NCBI RefSeq assembly: GCF_010587385.1
Contig: NZ_CP047475.1
Coordinates: 1,178,001 to 1,242,000, forward strand
Length of the DNA: 64,000 nt
Reading direction: 5' to 3'
Origin: Vibrio astriarenae
GTDB taxonomy: Bacteria; Pseudomonadota; Gammaproteobacteria; Enterobacterales; Vibrionaceae
Shown: in pieces, positions 30,066-38,850 of the stretch
How positions within the stretch are numbered: position 1 is the stretch's first letter
Layout: the number at the start of each line of letters is the position of its first letter
Translations under genes and position numbers: made by a program
Notes under the pieces: generated by a model
Told to the model about the DNA's origin: nothing
Database searches by the model: none
Seen by the model: the letters and a program-made list of their open reading frames with translations, nothing else

Positions 30066-30296
30066 CTATTTACCGTTGTAAATTTTATTGAAGTTGCCCA
30101 CATTCCAACCAATCATTATACGGTCGCCAATTTTAAGCACAGGCACTGACCGTGCGCCAATCGCATCAAGCTCTTTTCGCCCTCGCTGCATTTTTGCGTT
30201 GGTCAAACGATACTTGATTCCTTGAGAATCAAGATAGCGCTGAGCATCTTTGCAGTGCGGACATTTGTCTTTTACGTATAAAACGACTCTTTTCAT
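30066..30296 (-). CDS. Glutaredoxin-like protein
   Basis: The 76-residue protein has a thioredoxin-fold N-terminus with redox motif CPHC (residues 12-15), the cis-Pro loop RSVPVLKIG (about 49-57) and a shortened C-terminus. This is the NrdH/GrxA-like size class. It would reduce disulfides with glutathione or thioredoxin reductase. The stop is 3 bp from the convergent cqsS stop, so the genes are tightly packed but unrelated. Confidence 0.85.
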   Translation of the reverse strand: MKRVVLYVKDKCPHCKDAQRYLDSQGIKYRLTNAKMQRGRKELDAIGARSVPVLKIGDRIMIGWNVGNFNKIYNGK

Positions 30297-30404
30297 AGTG
30301 AACTCGAGATAGAGAAAAGGGGCGGCAAGTGTAAACTCATTTAAAGCTGAAAACTACCGTTAGATAAGATAAACTCCCGCCACGATTCACTCTCTATCAT
30401 TAGT

Positions 30405-30908
30405 ATGAGCAAACTCATTCGCTATATTCAGGGCTATCCTGAGCATCTAGTTTCCCAAGTCCAAACACTCATTGATGGCGGAAAGTTCGTGTCGAGCTTT
30501 GAAAGACGCTACCCTAAATCACATAACATTCAGAGTGAGAAGGCGCTATTTCAGTATGTTAATGAGATTAAACAGCGCTACATGAAAAAGTCAGCGCCAT
30601 TGAGTAAAGCGGTGTATGACCCGAAAATTCATTTGGTCAATAATGCACTGGGGCTTCACACTTATGTGGCAAAAGTGCATGGTAATCGAGTGGTATCAAA
30701 GAATGAGATTCGTATCGCCAGCATATTCAAACATGCGCCGGAGCCGTTATTGAGAATGTTGGTGGTTCATGAGCTTGCACATTTTAAAGAGAAAGAGCAC
30801 AACAAAGCCTTCTATCAACTGTGTTGCCATATGGAACCGGATTATCATCAACTGGAATTTGATGCGCGCCTATTTCTAATCTGTGAAGAGTTAAAGAGAA
30901 CCCAATGA
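30405..30908 (+). CDS. YgjP-like zinc metallopeptidase domain protein (M48/DUF45)
   Basis: The 167-residue protein carries [11 protein letters not shown] near residues 125-135, with the H-E-x-x-H metal-binding motif and a third His 3 residues past the usual spacing, as in the YgjP/DUF45 family. It has no signal peptide. It overlaps the rlmF start by four bases (ATGA), so the two genes are co-translated. Substrates unknown. Confidence 0.85.
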   Translation: MSKLIRYIQGYPEHLVSQVQTLIDGGKFVSSFERRYPKSHNIQSEKALFQYVNEIKQRYMKKSAPLSKAVYDPKIHLVNNALGLHTYVAKVHGNRVVSKNEIRIASIFKHAPEPLLRMLVVHELAHFKEKEHNKAFYQLCCHMEPDYHQLEFDARLFLICEELKRTQ

Positions 30909-31864
30909 GTCAACCGATGAAATTTACGAAAATAGCGACGAAATCGGGTTTGCATCCTCGTAATCAGCACAAGGGTAACTACGATCTCCAAGCATTGACG
31001 GCAGTGGTGCCTGAATTGAAACAGTGGTTAGTCAAAACGCCGAAAGGCACTGACTCAATAGATTTTTCATCTCCTCAGGCGGTGAAGCTTCTTAACAAGG
31101 CTTTGCTGGCACATCACTATGGTGTATTGCAGTGGGATATTCCCGAAGGGTATCTATGTCCGCCAATTCCAGGACGTGCCGATTATATCCATAGGGTTGC
31201 TGAGTTGCTGCAGCTGGAAAATATAGGTAGTGACTCAACAGTGAAAGTACTGGATATCGGTACTGGCGCAAATATTGTTTACCCAATGATAGGTGTAACC
31301 GAATATCAATGGCAGTTTACGGCTTCTGATATCGACCCGGTCTCGATTGAATGTGCGTCGACTATTGCGAATAGTAACTCTGTTTTGAGCGGTAACATCG
31401 AACCACGTTTGCAAGCAAACCCTAAGTTCATGTTCAAAAACATCATCAGAGAAAATGAATATTACCATGTCACAGTCTGTAATCCTCCTTTTCATAAGTC
31501 TCTAGAAGAGGCGAGTAAAGGCACGCAGCGCAAGCTAGATAACTTGTCTGCGAACCAGCAAAAACGTGGGGCGAAGACACACGCAAATAAGCAAACATCG
31601 AAATCATCACCTGCGCTGAATTTTGGTGGCCAGAAAGCGGAGCTGTGGTGTCCCGGTGGCGAAGCTGCATTCTTAAAGAACATGGCCCATGAAAGCCAGT
31701 TTTATGCAGAGCAGGTGGCTTGGTTTACCAGTCTTGTCTCAAAGAAAGAGAATGTACGTTGGATGCGCAAGTGCTTGGAAAAAGCGGGGGCGAAGGAGGC
31801 ACGAGTGATTGAGATGTCACAAGGGCAGAAAAAGAGCCGCTTTGTGGCTTGGACGTTTAACTAG
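30905..31864 (+). CDS. rlmF: 23S rRNA (adenine(1618)-N(6))-methyltransferase
   Basis: The 319-residue RlmF (E. coli 308) methylates A1618 of 23S rRNA with SAM. The N-terminus [15 protein letters not shown] is characteristic, motif I is [13 protein letters not shown], and the catalytic N-P-P-F is in VCNPPFHKS. The N6-adenine methyltransferase Rossmann core is followed by a basic C-terminus. It overlaps the metallopeptidase gene by four bases. Confidence 0.95.
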   Translation: MSQPMKFTKIATKSGLHPRNQHKGNYDLQALTAVVPELKQWLVKTPKGTDSIDFSSPQAVKLLNKALLAHHYGVLQWDIPEGYLCPPIPGRADYIHRVAELLQLENIGSDSTVKVLDIGTGANIVYPMIGVTEYQWQFTASDIDPVSIECASTIANSNSVLSGNIEPRLQANPKFMFKNIIRENEYYHVTVCNPPFHKSLEEASKGTQRKLDNLSANQQKRGAKTHANKQTSKSSPALNFGGQKAELWCPGGEAAFLKNMAHESQFYAEQVAWFTSLVSKKENVRWMRKCLEKAGAKEARVIEMSQGQKKSRFVAWTFN

Positions 31865-31880
31865 TGCTCTTTGACTGACA

Positions 31881-31910
31881 AATGCCAGAGTGAGGACTCT
31901 GGCATTTAAC
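31881..31910. terminator. Terminator between rlmF and amt
   Basis: Perfect 11-bp stem AATGCCAGAGT / ACTCTGGCATT (31881-31891, 31896-31906) with a GAGG loop, between converging genes. Confidence 0.85.
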
Positions 31911-31923
31911 AATATCGGTTATA

Positions 31924-33144
31924 TTAGTCTTCATTGACGGAAGAGATTCGGTGAATAGCCAGGTCAGCGCCTTTGAACTCATCCTCTTCAGATAAACGTA
32001 ACCCTGTGAGTCTATTCAATACTCCGTAGACGATACCTGCACCCACTAAAGCGACGAGGATACCTGCAATTGTACCGATCGCTTGTGATGCGAAGCTAAC
32101 ACCGCCAAGCCCGCCTAGCGCTTGTTGGCCAAAGATGCCGGCAGCGAGCCCACCCCAAGCACCGCACAAACCGTGTAGTGGCCATACCCCTAAAACGTCA
32201 TCAATCTTGGTTTTGTTCTGCAAATAAGTAAATACCCAAACAAATAATGCGCCGGCGATACTACCGGTGATAAGTGCACCGATGGGGTGCATCAAATCGG
32301 AGCCAGCACACACAGCGACAAGTCCTGCTAGCGGTCCGTTGTGAATGAAACCGGGGTCGTTTTTCCCAACGATCAAAGAAGCCAAAATTCCGCCAACCAT
32401 TGCCATCAACGAGTTCATAGCTACCAAGCCGCTAATACCATCGAGTGATTGGGCTGACATGACGTTAAAACCAAACCAGCCGACACTTAGAATCCAAGCA
32501 CCAAGTGCTAGAAAAGGAATATTTGATGGCGCAAAGTTAGTGTGTTTACCTGCACGAACGCGACCTTTACGCATGCCTAGGAAGATGACCGCAACCAGTG
32601 CAATCCAGCCTCCTACACCATGAACTACCACCGATCCTGCAAAATCATGGAACCCTGCATCAAATGTATTTTCTAGCCAGCTTTGGAAACCAAAGTTACC
32701 GTTCCAAATAAGCCCTTCAAAGAATGGATATACTAAGCCAACGGTGAAAAACGTTGCGAGTAGAATGGGATAAAAACGTGCACGCTCAGCGATACCACCA
32801 GAGACGATTGCAGGAATTGCGGCCGCAAATGTAAGAAGGAAAAAGAATTTTACCAGCTCATAGCCATTACCTTGCGATAGGGTTTCGGCATCAGCAAAGA
32901 ATGTTCCGCCATAGGCAACCCAATAGCCGATAAAGAAATATGCGATGGCGGAAACGCCAAAATCAGCAAGAATTTTTACCAGTGCATTGACTTGGTTTTT
33001 GTGACGGACGGTTCCGACCTCAAGAAAAGCAAACCCTGCGTGCATGAGAAATACCATTATGGCACCCAATAGTAAGAAAAGCGTATCTGAACTTTGAGTG
33101 AGGACCTGCACGGCTCCGTGTACCTGTTCTACAGACGAGGACAT
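31924..33144 (-). CDS. amt: Ammonium transporter (Amt/AmtB family)
   Basis: The 406-residue channel has 11 predicted spans and an extracellular N-terminus. The conserved HDFAGSVVVHGVGG stretch carries one of the twin pore His residues, and the C-terminal FKGADLAIHRIS is cytoplasmic. It conducts NH3/NH4+ into the cell. The partner PII gene glnK is not next to it, unlike in E. coli. Upstream lies a good -24/-12 element and NtrC-like sites, so it should be turned on by nitrogen limitation. Start ATG has AAGGAG upstream. Confidence 0.94.
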   Translation of the reverse strand: MSSSVEQVHGAVQVLTQSSDTLFLLLGAIMVFLMHAGFAFLEVGTVRHKNQVNALVKILADFGVSAIAYFFIGYWVAYGGTFFADAETLSQGNGYELVKFFFLLTFAAAIPAIVSGGIAERARFYPILLATFFTVGLVYPFFEGLIWNGNFGFQSWLENTFDAGFHDFAGSVVVHGVGGWIALVAVIFLGMRKGRVRAGKHTNFAPSNIPFLALGAWILSVGWFGFNVMSAQSLDGISGLVAMNSLMAMVGGILASLIVGKNDPGFIHNGPLAGLVAVCAGSDLMHPIGALITGSIAGALFVWVFTYLQNKTKIDDVLGVWPLHGLCGAWGGLAAGIFGQQALGGLGGVSFASQAIGTIAGILVALVGAGIVYGVLNRLTGLRLSEEDEFKGADLAIHRISSVNED

Positions 33145-33264
33145 GTTTTATTTACTCCTTTAAATGACATTAAAGACAGTATTGAAATGCGTGCACCCTT
33201 TTTGGGCTCCATTTCGATACAGTCACACCAAAATGGTGAGTTCCTTTTTAAAATCGGTAACTAA

Positions 33265-33279
33265 GCAAGCAATATGCCA
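33265..33279 (-). promoter_or_regulatory. Sigma-54 (-24/-12) promoter of amt
   Basis: On the minus strand TGGCATATTGCTTGC has GG and GC 12 bp apart, as in the TGGCAC-N5-TTGC consensus (one mismatch). The start would lie about 110 bp upstream of the amt ATG. Confidence 0.7.
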
Positions 33280-33363
33280 TAAAGGGAAATGCTCATAATC
33301 CACACAAAATGTAGGTTAATTGGGGGTGAGCCCCCTTTTTGAATGCACAGACTGGGTGCGAAG

Positions 33364-33391
33364 GCACCAAATTGGGTCCGCATTTTGGTGC
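33364..33391 (-). promoter_or_regulatory. NtrC-like enhancer sites upstream of amt
   Basis: GCACCAAATTGGGTC (33364-33378) and GCATTTTGGTGC (33380-33391) resemble imperfect copies of GCACC-N5-GGTGC, about 110-140 bp upstream of the predicted sigma-54 start, the normal enhancer distance. Confidence 0.45.
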
Positions 33392-33531
33392 GTCAATTGA
33401 GACAACAATTAGAAAGTGGTGGGGTGTGTTTCTCGTTCAATAGATACAGTAGTGAAAACACACAACCATGGCATTTCCGCTAACGCCGATGTGGTCGACA
33501 GAAATCGCAGCAACAGATAGCCAAACGAAAG

Positions 33532-33547
33532 CGTGACTTATATCACA
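33532..33547 (+). promoter_or_regulatory. CRP-like site upstream of cpdB
   Basis: CGTGACTTATATCACA fits TGTGA-N6-TCACA with one mismatch, about 200 bp before the cpdB start. The 599-bp amt-cpdB spacer (33145-33743) holds no gene besides these control sites. Confidence 0.45.
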
Positions 33548-33743
33548 CTTACTTGAGTATGTGACAATCATCTTAGTTGTATATGTTGATGGAATGTAAT
33601 GCTTTACATGTGTAAATGGTTGTTTTATCGCCGTTATTTGTCCTAATTTGCCAGTAATCACAAAAAAACTGCAATCAATGTGAAATATACTGCGATTAAC
33701 ATTCTTTTCCGATTTAAAACACTAATTATAAACGGAAAAGCAA

Positions 33744-35897
33744 ATGAAAATTAGCTCAAAGAAGGCATTGCTAGCGTCAAGTGTTGTGCTAGCTATAGCT
33801 GGATGTAATAGCAGTAGTGAGAATAATACCGATACTGCAGTTAACGCTACCATTGACCTACGACTCATGGAGACGACAGATCTTCATGGTGTAATGATGC
33901 CGTACAATTATTTTGATAATAAGTTTGATGAAGGAATCAGTCTGGCTCGCGCAGCCGTTGTTATTCGACAGGCACGTGAAGAAGTAAAAAATAGTATGTT
34001 GTTTGATAACGGTGACCTGATTCAAGGTAGCCCGATGGCAGACTATGTAGCGAGCTTTGGTGTTGAATATTTCCCGCAAAAAGGTCTCCATCCAGTTTAC
34101 AAAGCAATGAACCTTCTTGACTACGATGCGGCGAATGTGGGTAATCATGAGTTTAACTATGGTATCCAGTTTATGGAGAAGTCACTAGAAGGTGCTGATT
34201 TCCCATATGTTGTTGCAAACGTTTGGGATTACGATCCACAAATCGCTGGCTTAGATGGTTTTGATACATACGAAGACAGCTGTTCACCACGCTTGGAGCA
34301 TAAAGTATTTTTCGACTTTGCCACGCCTGCTTTCGATAATGTGGAGCCCTACATTATTCTAGAGCGCGATTTTGTTTCTCGAGATGGAGACACTTATACA
34401 ATTAATGTCGGTGTGATTGGCTTCACTCCACCAAATATTATGAGCTGGGATAAGTCATACTTGGAGTGTGAAGTGCTTGTCTCTGACATTAAGACAACCG
34501 CTGAATACTATGTGCCGAAAATGAAGGAAGATGGTGCAGACATCATTATTGCGGTACCGCACAGTGGACTAGAGCTTAGTGACTTAGAGCGACCATTCCA
34601 AGACAATGCAACGTGGGAGTTGGCTCAAATTGATGGTATTGACGCTATCATGTTTGGTCACGATCATAATGATTTCCCATCGGACGCTCCAACCTACGCG
34701 AATATGGAAGGCGTTAATGCTCCGAAAGGAACCATTTTTGGTAAGCCTGCGGTAATGCCAGGTTCTATGGGTAACAAGATTGGTGTTATCGATTTAGTCG
34801 TTCAAACTAATGATAGTGGTGAAAGTTGGGTGGTTAACTACCCGCAAAGTACTGCTTCATTGCGCGAGTTAACGGATAACCCTCAAGAAGTTGCACAAGA
34901 TGTTGTCGATGCTGTTGCACAGGATCATGAAGGTACTGTGGAGTTTATGGGTGAGCCAATTGTTGCGATTAACCAGGAAATTAATAGCTTCTTCTCTCCA
35001 ATTGCACCCGACCTATCCATTCAGATTGTAAACGAAGCTCAGTACAACTGGGGCTTAAAGCAGGTTGAAAGTGGTGCTATTTCTTTAGAAGATGGTGAGT
35101 TACTTGTCTCGGTATCAGCCCCTTTCAAAGGCGGTCGTAACTTCGCGACAGATTACACTAATATCACAGGCGAGTATTTGACCAACGCGAGTGTGGCGGA
35201 CTTGTACGTATTTGACAACAATACGCCTGCAATTCTTAAACTGACTGTCGCTGATATCAAAGAGTGGCTTGAGACGATTGCTTCACAGCAATACAGAACA
35301 GTAGCAGAACCAGGTGATGAACTGCTTACCCTTTTTGATAGCTACAACTTCGATGTATTCTACGGTGGTTGGGATGCTGATGGTGAGCAAATTGAAATGA
35401 GCTACACTATTGATGTTTCAGAGTTGCCACGTTATCAAGTCGATTCTGATGGTGTATTAGAAAGAGATGAAAGTGGTGACCTGATCCAACGCGATTACCG
35501 CCGCATTTCAAATCTAACACATGGCGGAGAGTTAATGGATGATGAGCAAGTTGTTTATGTCGTAACGAACAACTATCGCGCATCAAACAACTGGATACCA
35601 GGTGTTGATAATGCTGAGTTGGTACTGGAAGACGCTGCATTTTCCAACCGTGAACTTGTTGATCAGTATCTTAAAGAGCTTGCTGAGCAGCATGAAGATG
35701 ACATCCCATTAGTAGAGTTTGATAACGCGAATAACTTTGACCTTAAGGGCCCACAGGGCTTGATGGTTAAGTTTGTATCAAGCCCTGATGGAAAGAGCTT
35801 CGCTGACACTATTGATAATTTAGAATGGACTTCAGAAACCGCTAACCGCGGTGACAAAGAAGGTTACTCAGTATATCACTATACTTTCACCGACTAA
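33744..35897 (+). CDS. cpdB: 2',3'-cyclic-nucleotide 2'-phosphodiesterase/3'-nucleotidase lipoprotein (CpdB-like)
   Basis: The 717-residue protein begins with a lipoprotein signal (LAIAGC lipobox, Cys21). The N-terminal metallophosphatase domain shows ETTDLHGVMMPYNYF, FDNGDLIQGSPM, NVGNHEFNYG and MFGHDHNDFP, the metal and catalytic loops of the 5'-nucleotidase/CpdB group. The C-terminal 5'-nucleotidase domain binds the base. It would hydrolyse 2',3'-cNMPs and 3'-nucleotides outside the cytoplasm to give nucleosides and phosphate. E. coli CpdB is soluble and smaller (647); here lipid anchoring is predicted. A CRP-like site lies upstream; a terminator follows. Confidence 0.9.
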   Translation: MKISSKKALLASSVVLAIAGCNSSSENNTDTAVNATIDLRLMETTDLHGVMMPYNYFDNKFDEGISLARAAVVIRQAREEVKNSMLFDNGDLIQGSPMADYVASFGVEYFPQKGLHPVYKAMNLLDYDAANVGNHEFNYGIQFMEKSLEGADFPYVVANVWDYDPQIAGLDGFDTYEDSCSPRLEHKVFFDFATPAFDNVEPYIILERDFVSRDGDTYTINVGVIGFTPPNIMSWDKSYLECEVLVSDIKTTAEYYVPKMKEDGADIIIAVPHSGLELSDLERPFQDNATWELAQIDGIDAIMFGHDHNDFPSDAPTYANMEGVNAPKGTIFGKPAVMPGSMGNKIGVIDLVVQTNDSGESWVVNYPQSTASLRELTDNPQEVAQDVVDAVAQDHEGTVEFMGEPIVAINQEINSFFSPIAPDLSIQIVNEAQYNWGLKQVESGAISLEDGELLVSVSAPFKGGRNFATDYTNITGEYLTNASVADLYVFDNNTPAILKLTVADIKEWLETIASQQYRTVAEPGDELLTLFDSYNFDVFYGGWDADGEQIEMSYTIDVSELPRYQVDSDGVLERDESGDLIQRDYRRISNLTHGGELMDDEQVVYVVTNNYRASNNWIPGVDNAELVLEDAAFSNRELVDQYLKELAEQHEDDIPLVEFDNANNFDLKGPQGLMVKFVSSPDGKSFADTIDNLEWTSETANRGDKEGYSVYHYTFTD

Positions 35898-35924
35898 TCG
35901 TCGTCACGGTTGTCGATAATCTTT

Positions 35925-35960
35925 AATCAATCCCTGGCATTTGCTGGGGATTGATTGTTT
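35925..35960 (+). terminator. Terminator of cpdB
   Basis: Ten-bp stem AATCAATCCC / GGGATTGATT (35925-35934, 35947-35956) with a 12-nt loop, followed by GTTTCTT. Confidence 0.75.
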
Positions 35961-35993
35961 CTTGGCCAAGTTAACTGCGATTGAATAGCCATG

Positions 35994-36728
35994 CTATGAA
36001 TTAACAATCAGTTGATTGAGCAAATTCTCATACTTGTTTTTTAATGATGTGTTTCCTGCTTTTTCCTCTAGTTCAATGAGCAATTTTAGAGAAGCAATCT
36101 GAACACCAAAGTGTTGATGAAAGCCAATCAGCCTCAGTCTTGCTTTGCTAAGATCATCATTTTGAATCTCCAGTTTACTGAGCTGCAGAATAGAGCGGGC
36201 GCGATATGGATCATGATCTAATGTTCGTTGAAAATAGTACGAGGCCTTGTTCTTCTTGCCAGCTTTTAGAGCGCACAACGCCGCATTTTCATAACTTGCG
36301 GAAACTAAATAATAGTAGGGTTGTTTGATAGCGCGATTGAAGTAGTCATTAGCCTGGTCAAACTCTCCTTGTTTACATAAAAACGTACCATAGTTGTTCA
36401 GTACGTTGCCGTTTTTAGGATGGTGGCGTAAAGATGTGCGATAGAGCTTATCGGCTCTATCGGTCTCCCCAACGGTATCAAAATAGTGAGCCATAGAGAT
36501 TTGAGCTCGATAGTAGTCGGGGGAGTGTTTCAGGGCCTTTTCGAGGTTTTCTCTGGCTTTAGGCATATTACCTTGCTGTAGATAGCCTAACCCGAGCTCG
36601 ATGCGAGATTCAGACATTTCAATAGGATCAGATTTTACTTCGGCTTTTGGGTTATCACTGACGGTAATACACCCCAAAAGTGGCAAAAGACCCGTCATGA
36701 TCGCGATTACTTTTTTGATACTAACCAT
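35994..36728 (-). CDS. PilF/PilW-like TPR lipoprotein
   Basis: The 244-residue protein has a lipoprotein signal (LLPLLGC, Cys20) and about six TPR repeats (for example ELGLGYLQQGNMPKARENLE, NYGTFLCKQGEFDQANDYF). This matches the type IV pilus pilotin PilF/PilW, which helps secretin assembly in the outer membrane. In Vibrio the usual pilW lies beside rodZ and ispG; none are here, so this is probably a second paralog. Cell role is inferred from homology. Confidence 0.82.
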   Translation of the reverse strand: MVSIKKVIAIMTGLLPLLGCITVSDNPKAEVKSDPIEMSESRIELGLGYLQQGNMPKARENLEKALKHSPDYYRAQISMAHYFDTVGETDRADKLYRTSLRHHPKNGNVLNNYGTFLCKQGEFDQANDYFNRAIKQPYYYLVSASYENAALCALKAGKKNKASYYFQRTLDHDPYRARSILQLSKLEIQNDDLSKARLRLIGFHQHFGVQIASLKLLIELEEKAGNTSLKNKYENLLNQLIVNS

Positions 36729-36829
36729 ACATACTCACCTTAACTTTGAAACCTATGTTAATTGATGATTAATCGATGATTAGCAGAAAGAATCAACTTT
36801 GCGATCGGCTTGGTAAACTTGCACTTAGT

Positions 36830-36843
36830 GTGATCTGTATCAA
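36830..36843 (+). promoter_or_regulatory. FNR/CRP-like site before the chemoreceptor gene
   Basis: GTGATCTGTATCAA has one mismatch to TTGAT-N4-ATCAA (FNR), and TGTGATCTGTATCAAG also fits a CRP site loosely. It lies about 110 bp before the start. Confidence 0.35.
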
Positions 36844-36950
36844 GTAATTCGCCCTGTATCTCATTCGGTTTATATAGATAATACCGCGCTTATTTTCGTC
36901 TTACATTCTGCTAATCAATAACAATACGCCGAACCACAGAGATACAAACC

Positions 36951-38321
36951 ATGAGAGAAATAGCTTTTCGTTGGATAGACCGATATTTGATCAATGTAAC
37001 GCTGAAAGAGAACTTTATGTTTCTCTTTTTCGCACCAGTGCTTGCTATGGTAATAGTCAGTGCTACTTTGATCGATGCAGCGCAAGACCAGCAAGAAACG
37101 CTAGTGACTCAACACCTAGAGGTCATGAATCGCCTAGTTTCAGAGTCGGGTCTGTCTGATCATCAAGTAGCGAGAGTATTAGTGGGTAGTGGTGTCGAGC
37201 AAAACAGTCAATCACAACTCGTACCGTCCAGTGCGCCGAGTTTTGTTACCGCACTCAATTGGACTCATATCAGTATCATGGTGATCTCATGCTTGTTCAT
37301 TGCAATCTGCCTTTATTACATCATGACGTTTATCGGTGGCGCGCTCTACAATATCTATGAGGCTGTCTCAAAACTTGCCGATGGTGACCTCTCTTTTCGC
37401 ATCGGCCATGCGCCAGCGCGTAATGATTTCAACTTAATTGCGCGTACCGTTGACCGTGTATCTGAGCGTGAGCAAAAGTTGGTCATCGCGACTCAAGAGG
37501 CCATCACACTAATTCAAGAGATAAGCTCTGAGCTGAAGCTGCGTGGAATAGAGAATCAAAGCTTGAGTGCCGACCAGCAGCAGCGTATCGATTCACTGGC
37601 AAGTGCAACCGAAGAGATGGCGGGTTCGATTCATCAGGTAGCGAGTCATGCAAAAGAGACCTCCCATGAAACGACGGTTGCCACTCAAGCAACCGAGCAA
37701 GGACAGAAGAATGTTGAGCAGACACGTCAGTCGATTAACCAGCTAGGTGGTGAGATCAATGTCGCGGCCGAGGCGGTTGCTGAACTTGATCATAATGCCG
37801 CAGAAATTGATGATGTAGTGACGACAATCAACGCCATCTCTGAGCAAACGAACCTTCTGGCACTCAATGCCGCGATTGAAGCTGCGCGAGCGGGTGAAAA
37901 GGGACGTGGCTTTGCCGTGGTTGCCGATGAAGTTCGTACATTGGCTGGTCGTACCCAGATGGCTACGGTCGAGATAAAGAAAATGATCGAAGCACTTCAG
38001 TCAAATAGCCAAGGTTTGATGAAGGTGATGAGTAATACGGTTGAAAATGCCGAGGCATGTGAACAGTCTATGCGTTCAGTGAGTAGCGACATCGATAGTA
38101 TCTCAAATCAGAACCAACACATTGCTGATCGTAGTTTAGAAATTGCCGCAGCGTCTGAGCAACAGGGTATTGTTGCATCAAGCCTTGCGATGGATGTGGA
38201 GAAGGTTCGAGAGCAGTCGCTGGCATTTTCTGACATGGTGATTCGCTCAACTCAAGAGATCGAGCAGTTGCACAGACAGGCAGATGTACTAGATGAGCTA
38301 ATGAAGGACCTTAAAGTATAG
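36951..38321 (+). CDS. Methyl-accepting chemotaxis protein
   Basis: The 456-residue chemoreceptor has TM1 (about 22-42), a short periplasmic part of only about 60 residues, TM2 (about 107-129), a HAMP domain (about 130-180) and a cytoplasmic signalling domain. The highly conserved hairpin tip ([20 protein letters not shown], then [16 protein letters not shown]) is intact and should contact CheA/CheW. The small ligand region argues against a classical sensor domain. No C-terminal CheR-binding pentapeptide is present. A terminator follows. Confidence 0.93.
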   Translation: MREIAFRWIDRYLINVTLKENFMFLFFAPVLAMVIVSATLIDAAQDQQETLVTQHLEVMNRLVSESGLSDHQVARVLVGSGVEQNSQSQLVPSSAPSFVTALNWTHISIMVISCLFIAICLYYIMTFIGGALYNIYEAVSKLADGDLSFRIGHAPARNDFNLIARTVDRVSEREQKLVIATQEAITLIQEISSELKLRGIENQSLSADQQQRIDSLASATEEMAGSIHQVASHAKETSHETTVATQATEQGQKNVEQTRQSINQLGGEINVAAEAVAELDHNAAEIDDVVTTINAISEQTNLLALNAAIEAARAGEKGRGFAVVADEVRTLAGRTQMATVEIKKMIEALQSNSQGLMKVMSNTVENAEACEQSMRSVSSDIDSISNQNQHIADRSLEIAAASEQQGIVASSLAMDVEKVREQSLAFSDMVIRSTQEIEQLHRQADVLDELMKDLKV

Positions 38322-38350
38322 AGGCTCTAGCTCAGCCCTACAGAGAGTGT

Positions 38351-38378
38351 AAAGCAGTGACCATGTCGCTGCTTTTTC
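38351..38378 (+). terminator. Terminator of the chemoreceptor gene
   Basis: AAAGCAGTGAC / GTCGCTGCTTT pairs over 11 bp with a CAT loop (38351-38375) and is followed by TTC after a T run, 30 bp past the stop. Confidence 0.8.
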
Positions 38379-38464
38379 TATTTAGTGATCGGTTTGAATA
38401 TTCAATCCAAGAAAACTTGATGCTAGACTTCGAACTCGCTATTTCACGTATTAAAGGAAACGAA

Positions 38465-38716
38465 ATGAACCCAATTATTGCTATGCTGAAAGAGAACAAT
38501 ATCAGCGATGAGCAGATCAGTGATGTGTTTGAAGCCCTGACGCAAAATCCACTTGCAGCGATGGCGACGATCGGTCAACTAGGTCTTCCACAAGAGCAAC
38601 TTCAACTGTTAATGGGTCAAGTGATGCAAAACCCGATGTTGATTAAAGAAGCGGTGGAAGAACTAGGATTGGACTTCTCAAAAGTTGAAGCGGCGAAAGA
38701 GCAGCTCAACAAGTAG
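38465..38716 (+). CDS. DUF2999 family protein
   Basis: The 83-residue acidic helical protein (MNPIIAMLKENNISDEQISD...) matches DUF2999 of Vibrio and relatives. I use the ATG at 38465, with AAAGGAAAC upstream, instead of a frame beginning at 38357 that crosses the terminator hairpin. It contains two similar helical segments (EQISDVFEALTQNPL and EQLQLLMGQVMQNPM), suggesting an internal repeat. A hairpin without T run (38726-38754) follows. Function unknown. Confidence 0.85.
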   Translation: MNPIIAMLKENNISDEQISDVFEALTQNPLAAMATIGQLGLPQEQLQLLMGQVMQNPMLIKEAVEELGLDFSKVEAAKEQLNK

Positions 38717-38850
38717 CGCCTCATCCAGGTCGTTGCCGTTATCGTGACGACCTGAACAAGTTATTCCTATCCATACGACAAGGATCTTTGGTTTCTGAGC
38801 GAATAAGAAAACTGTCATCATAATCACAGTATTACAATTGATATGTGGTT

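Noticed and set aside
38726..38754. Hairpin CAGGTCGT / ACGACCTG as a terminator after DUF2999
   Set aside because: 13-nt loop and no T run; termination is doubtful.
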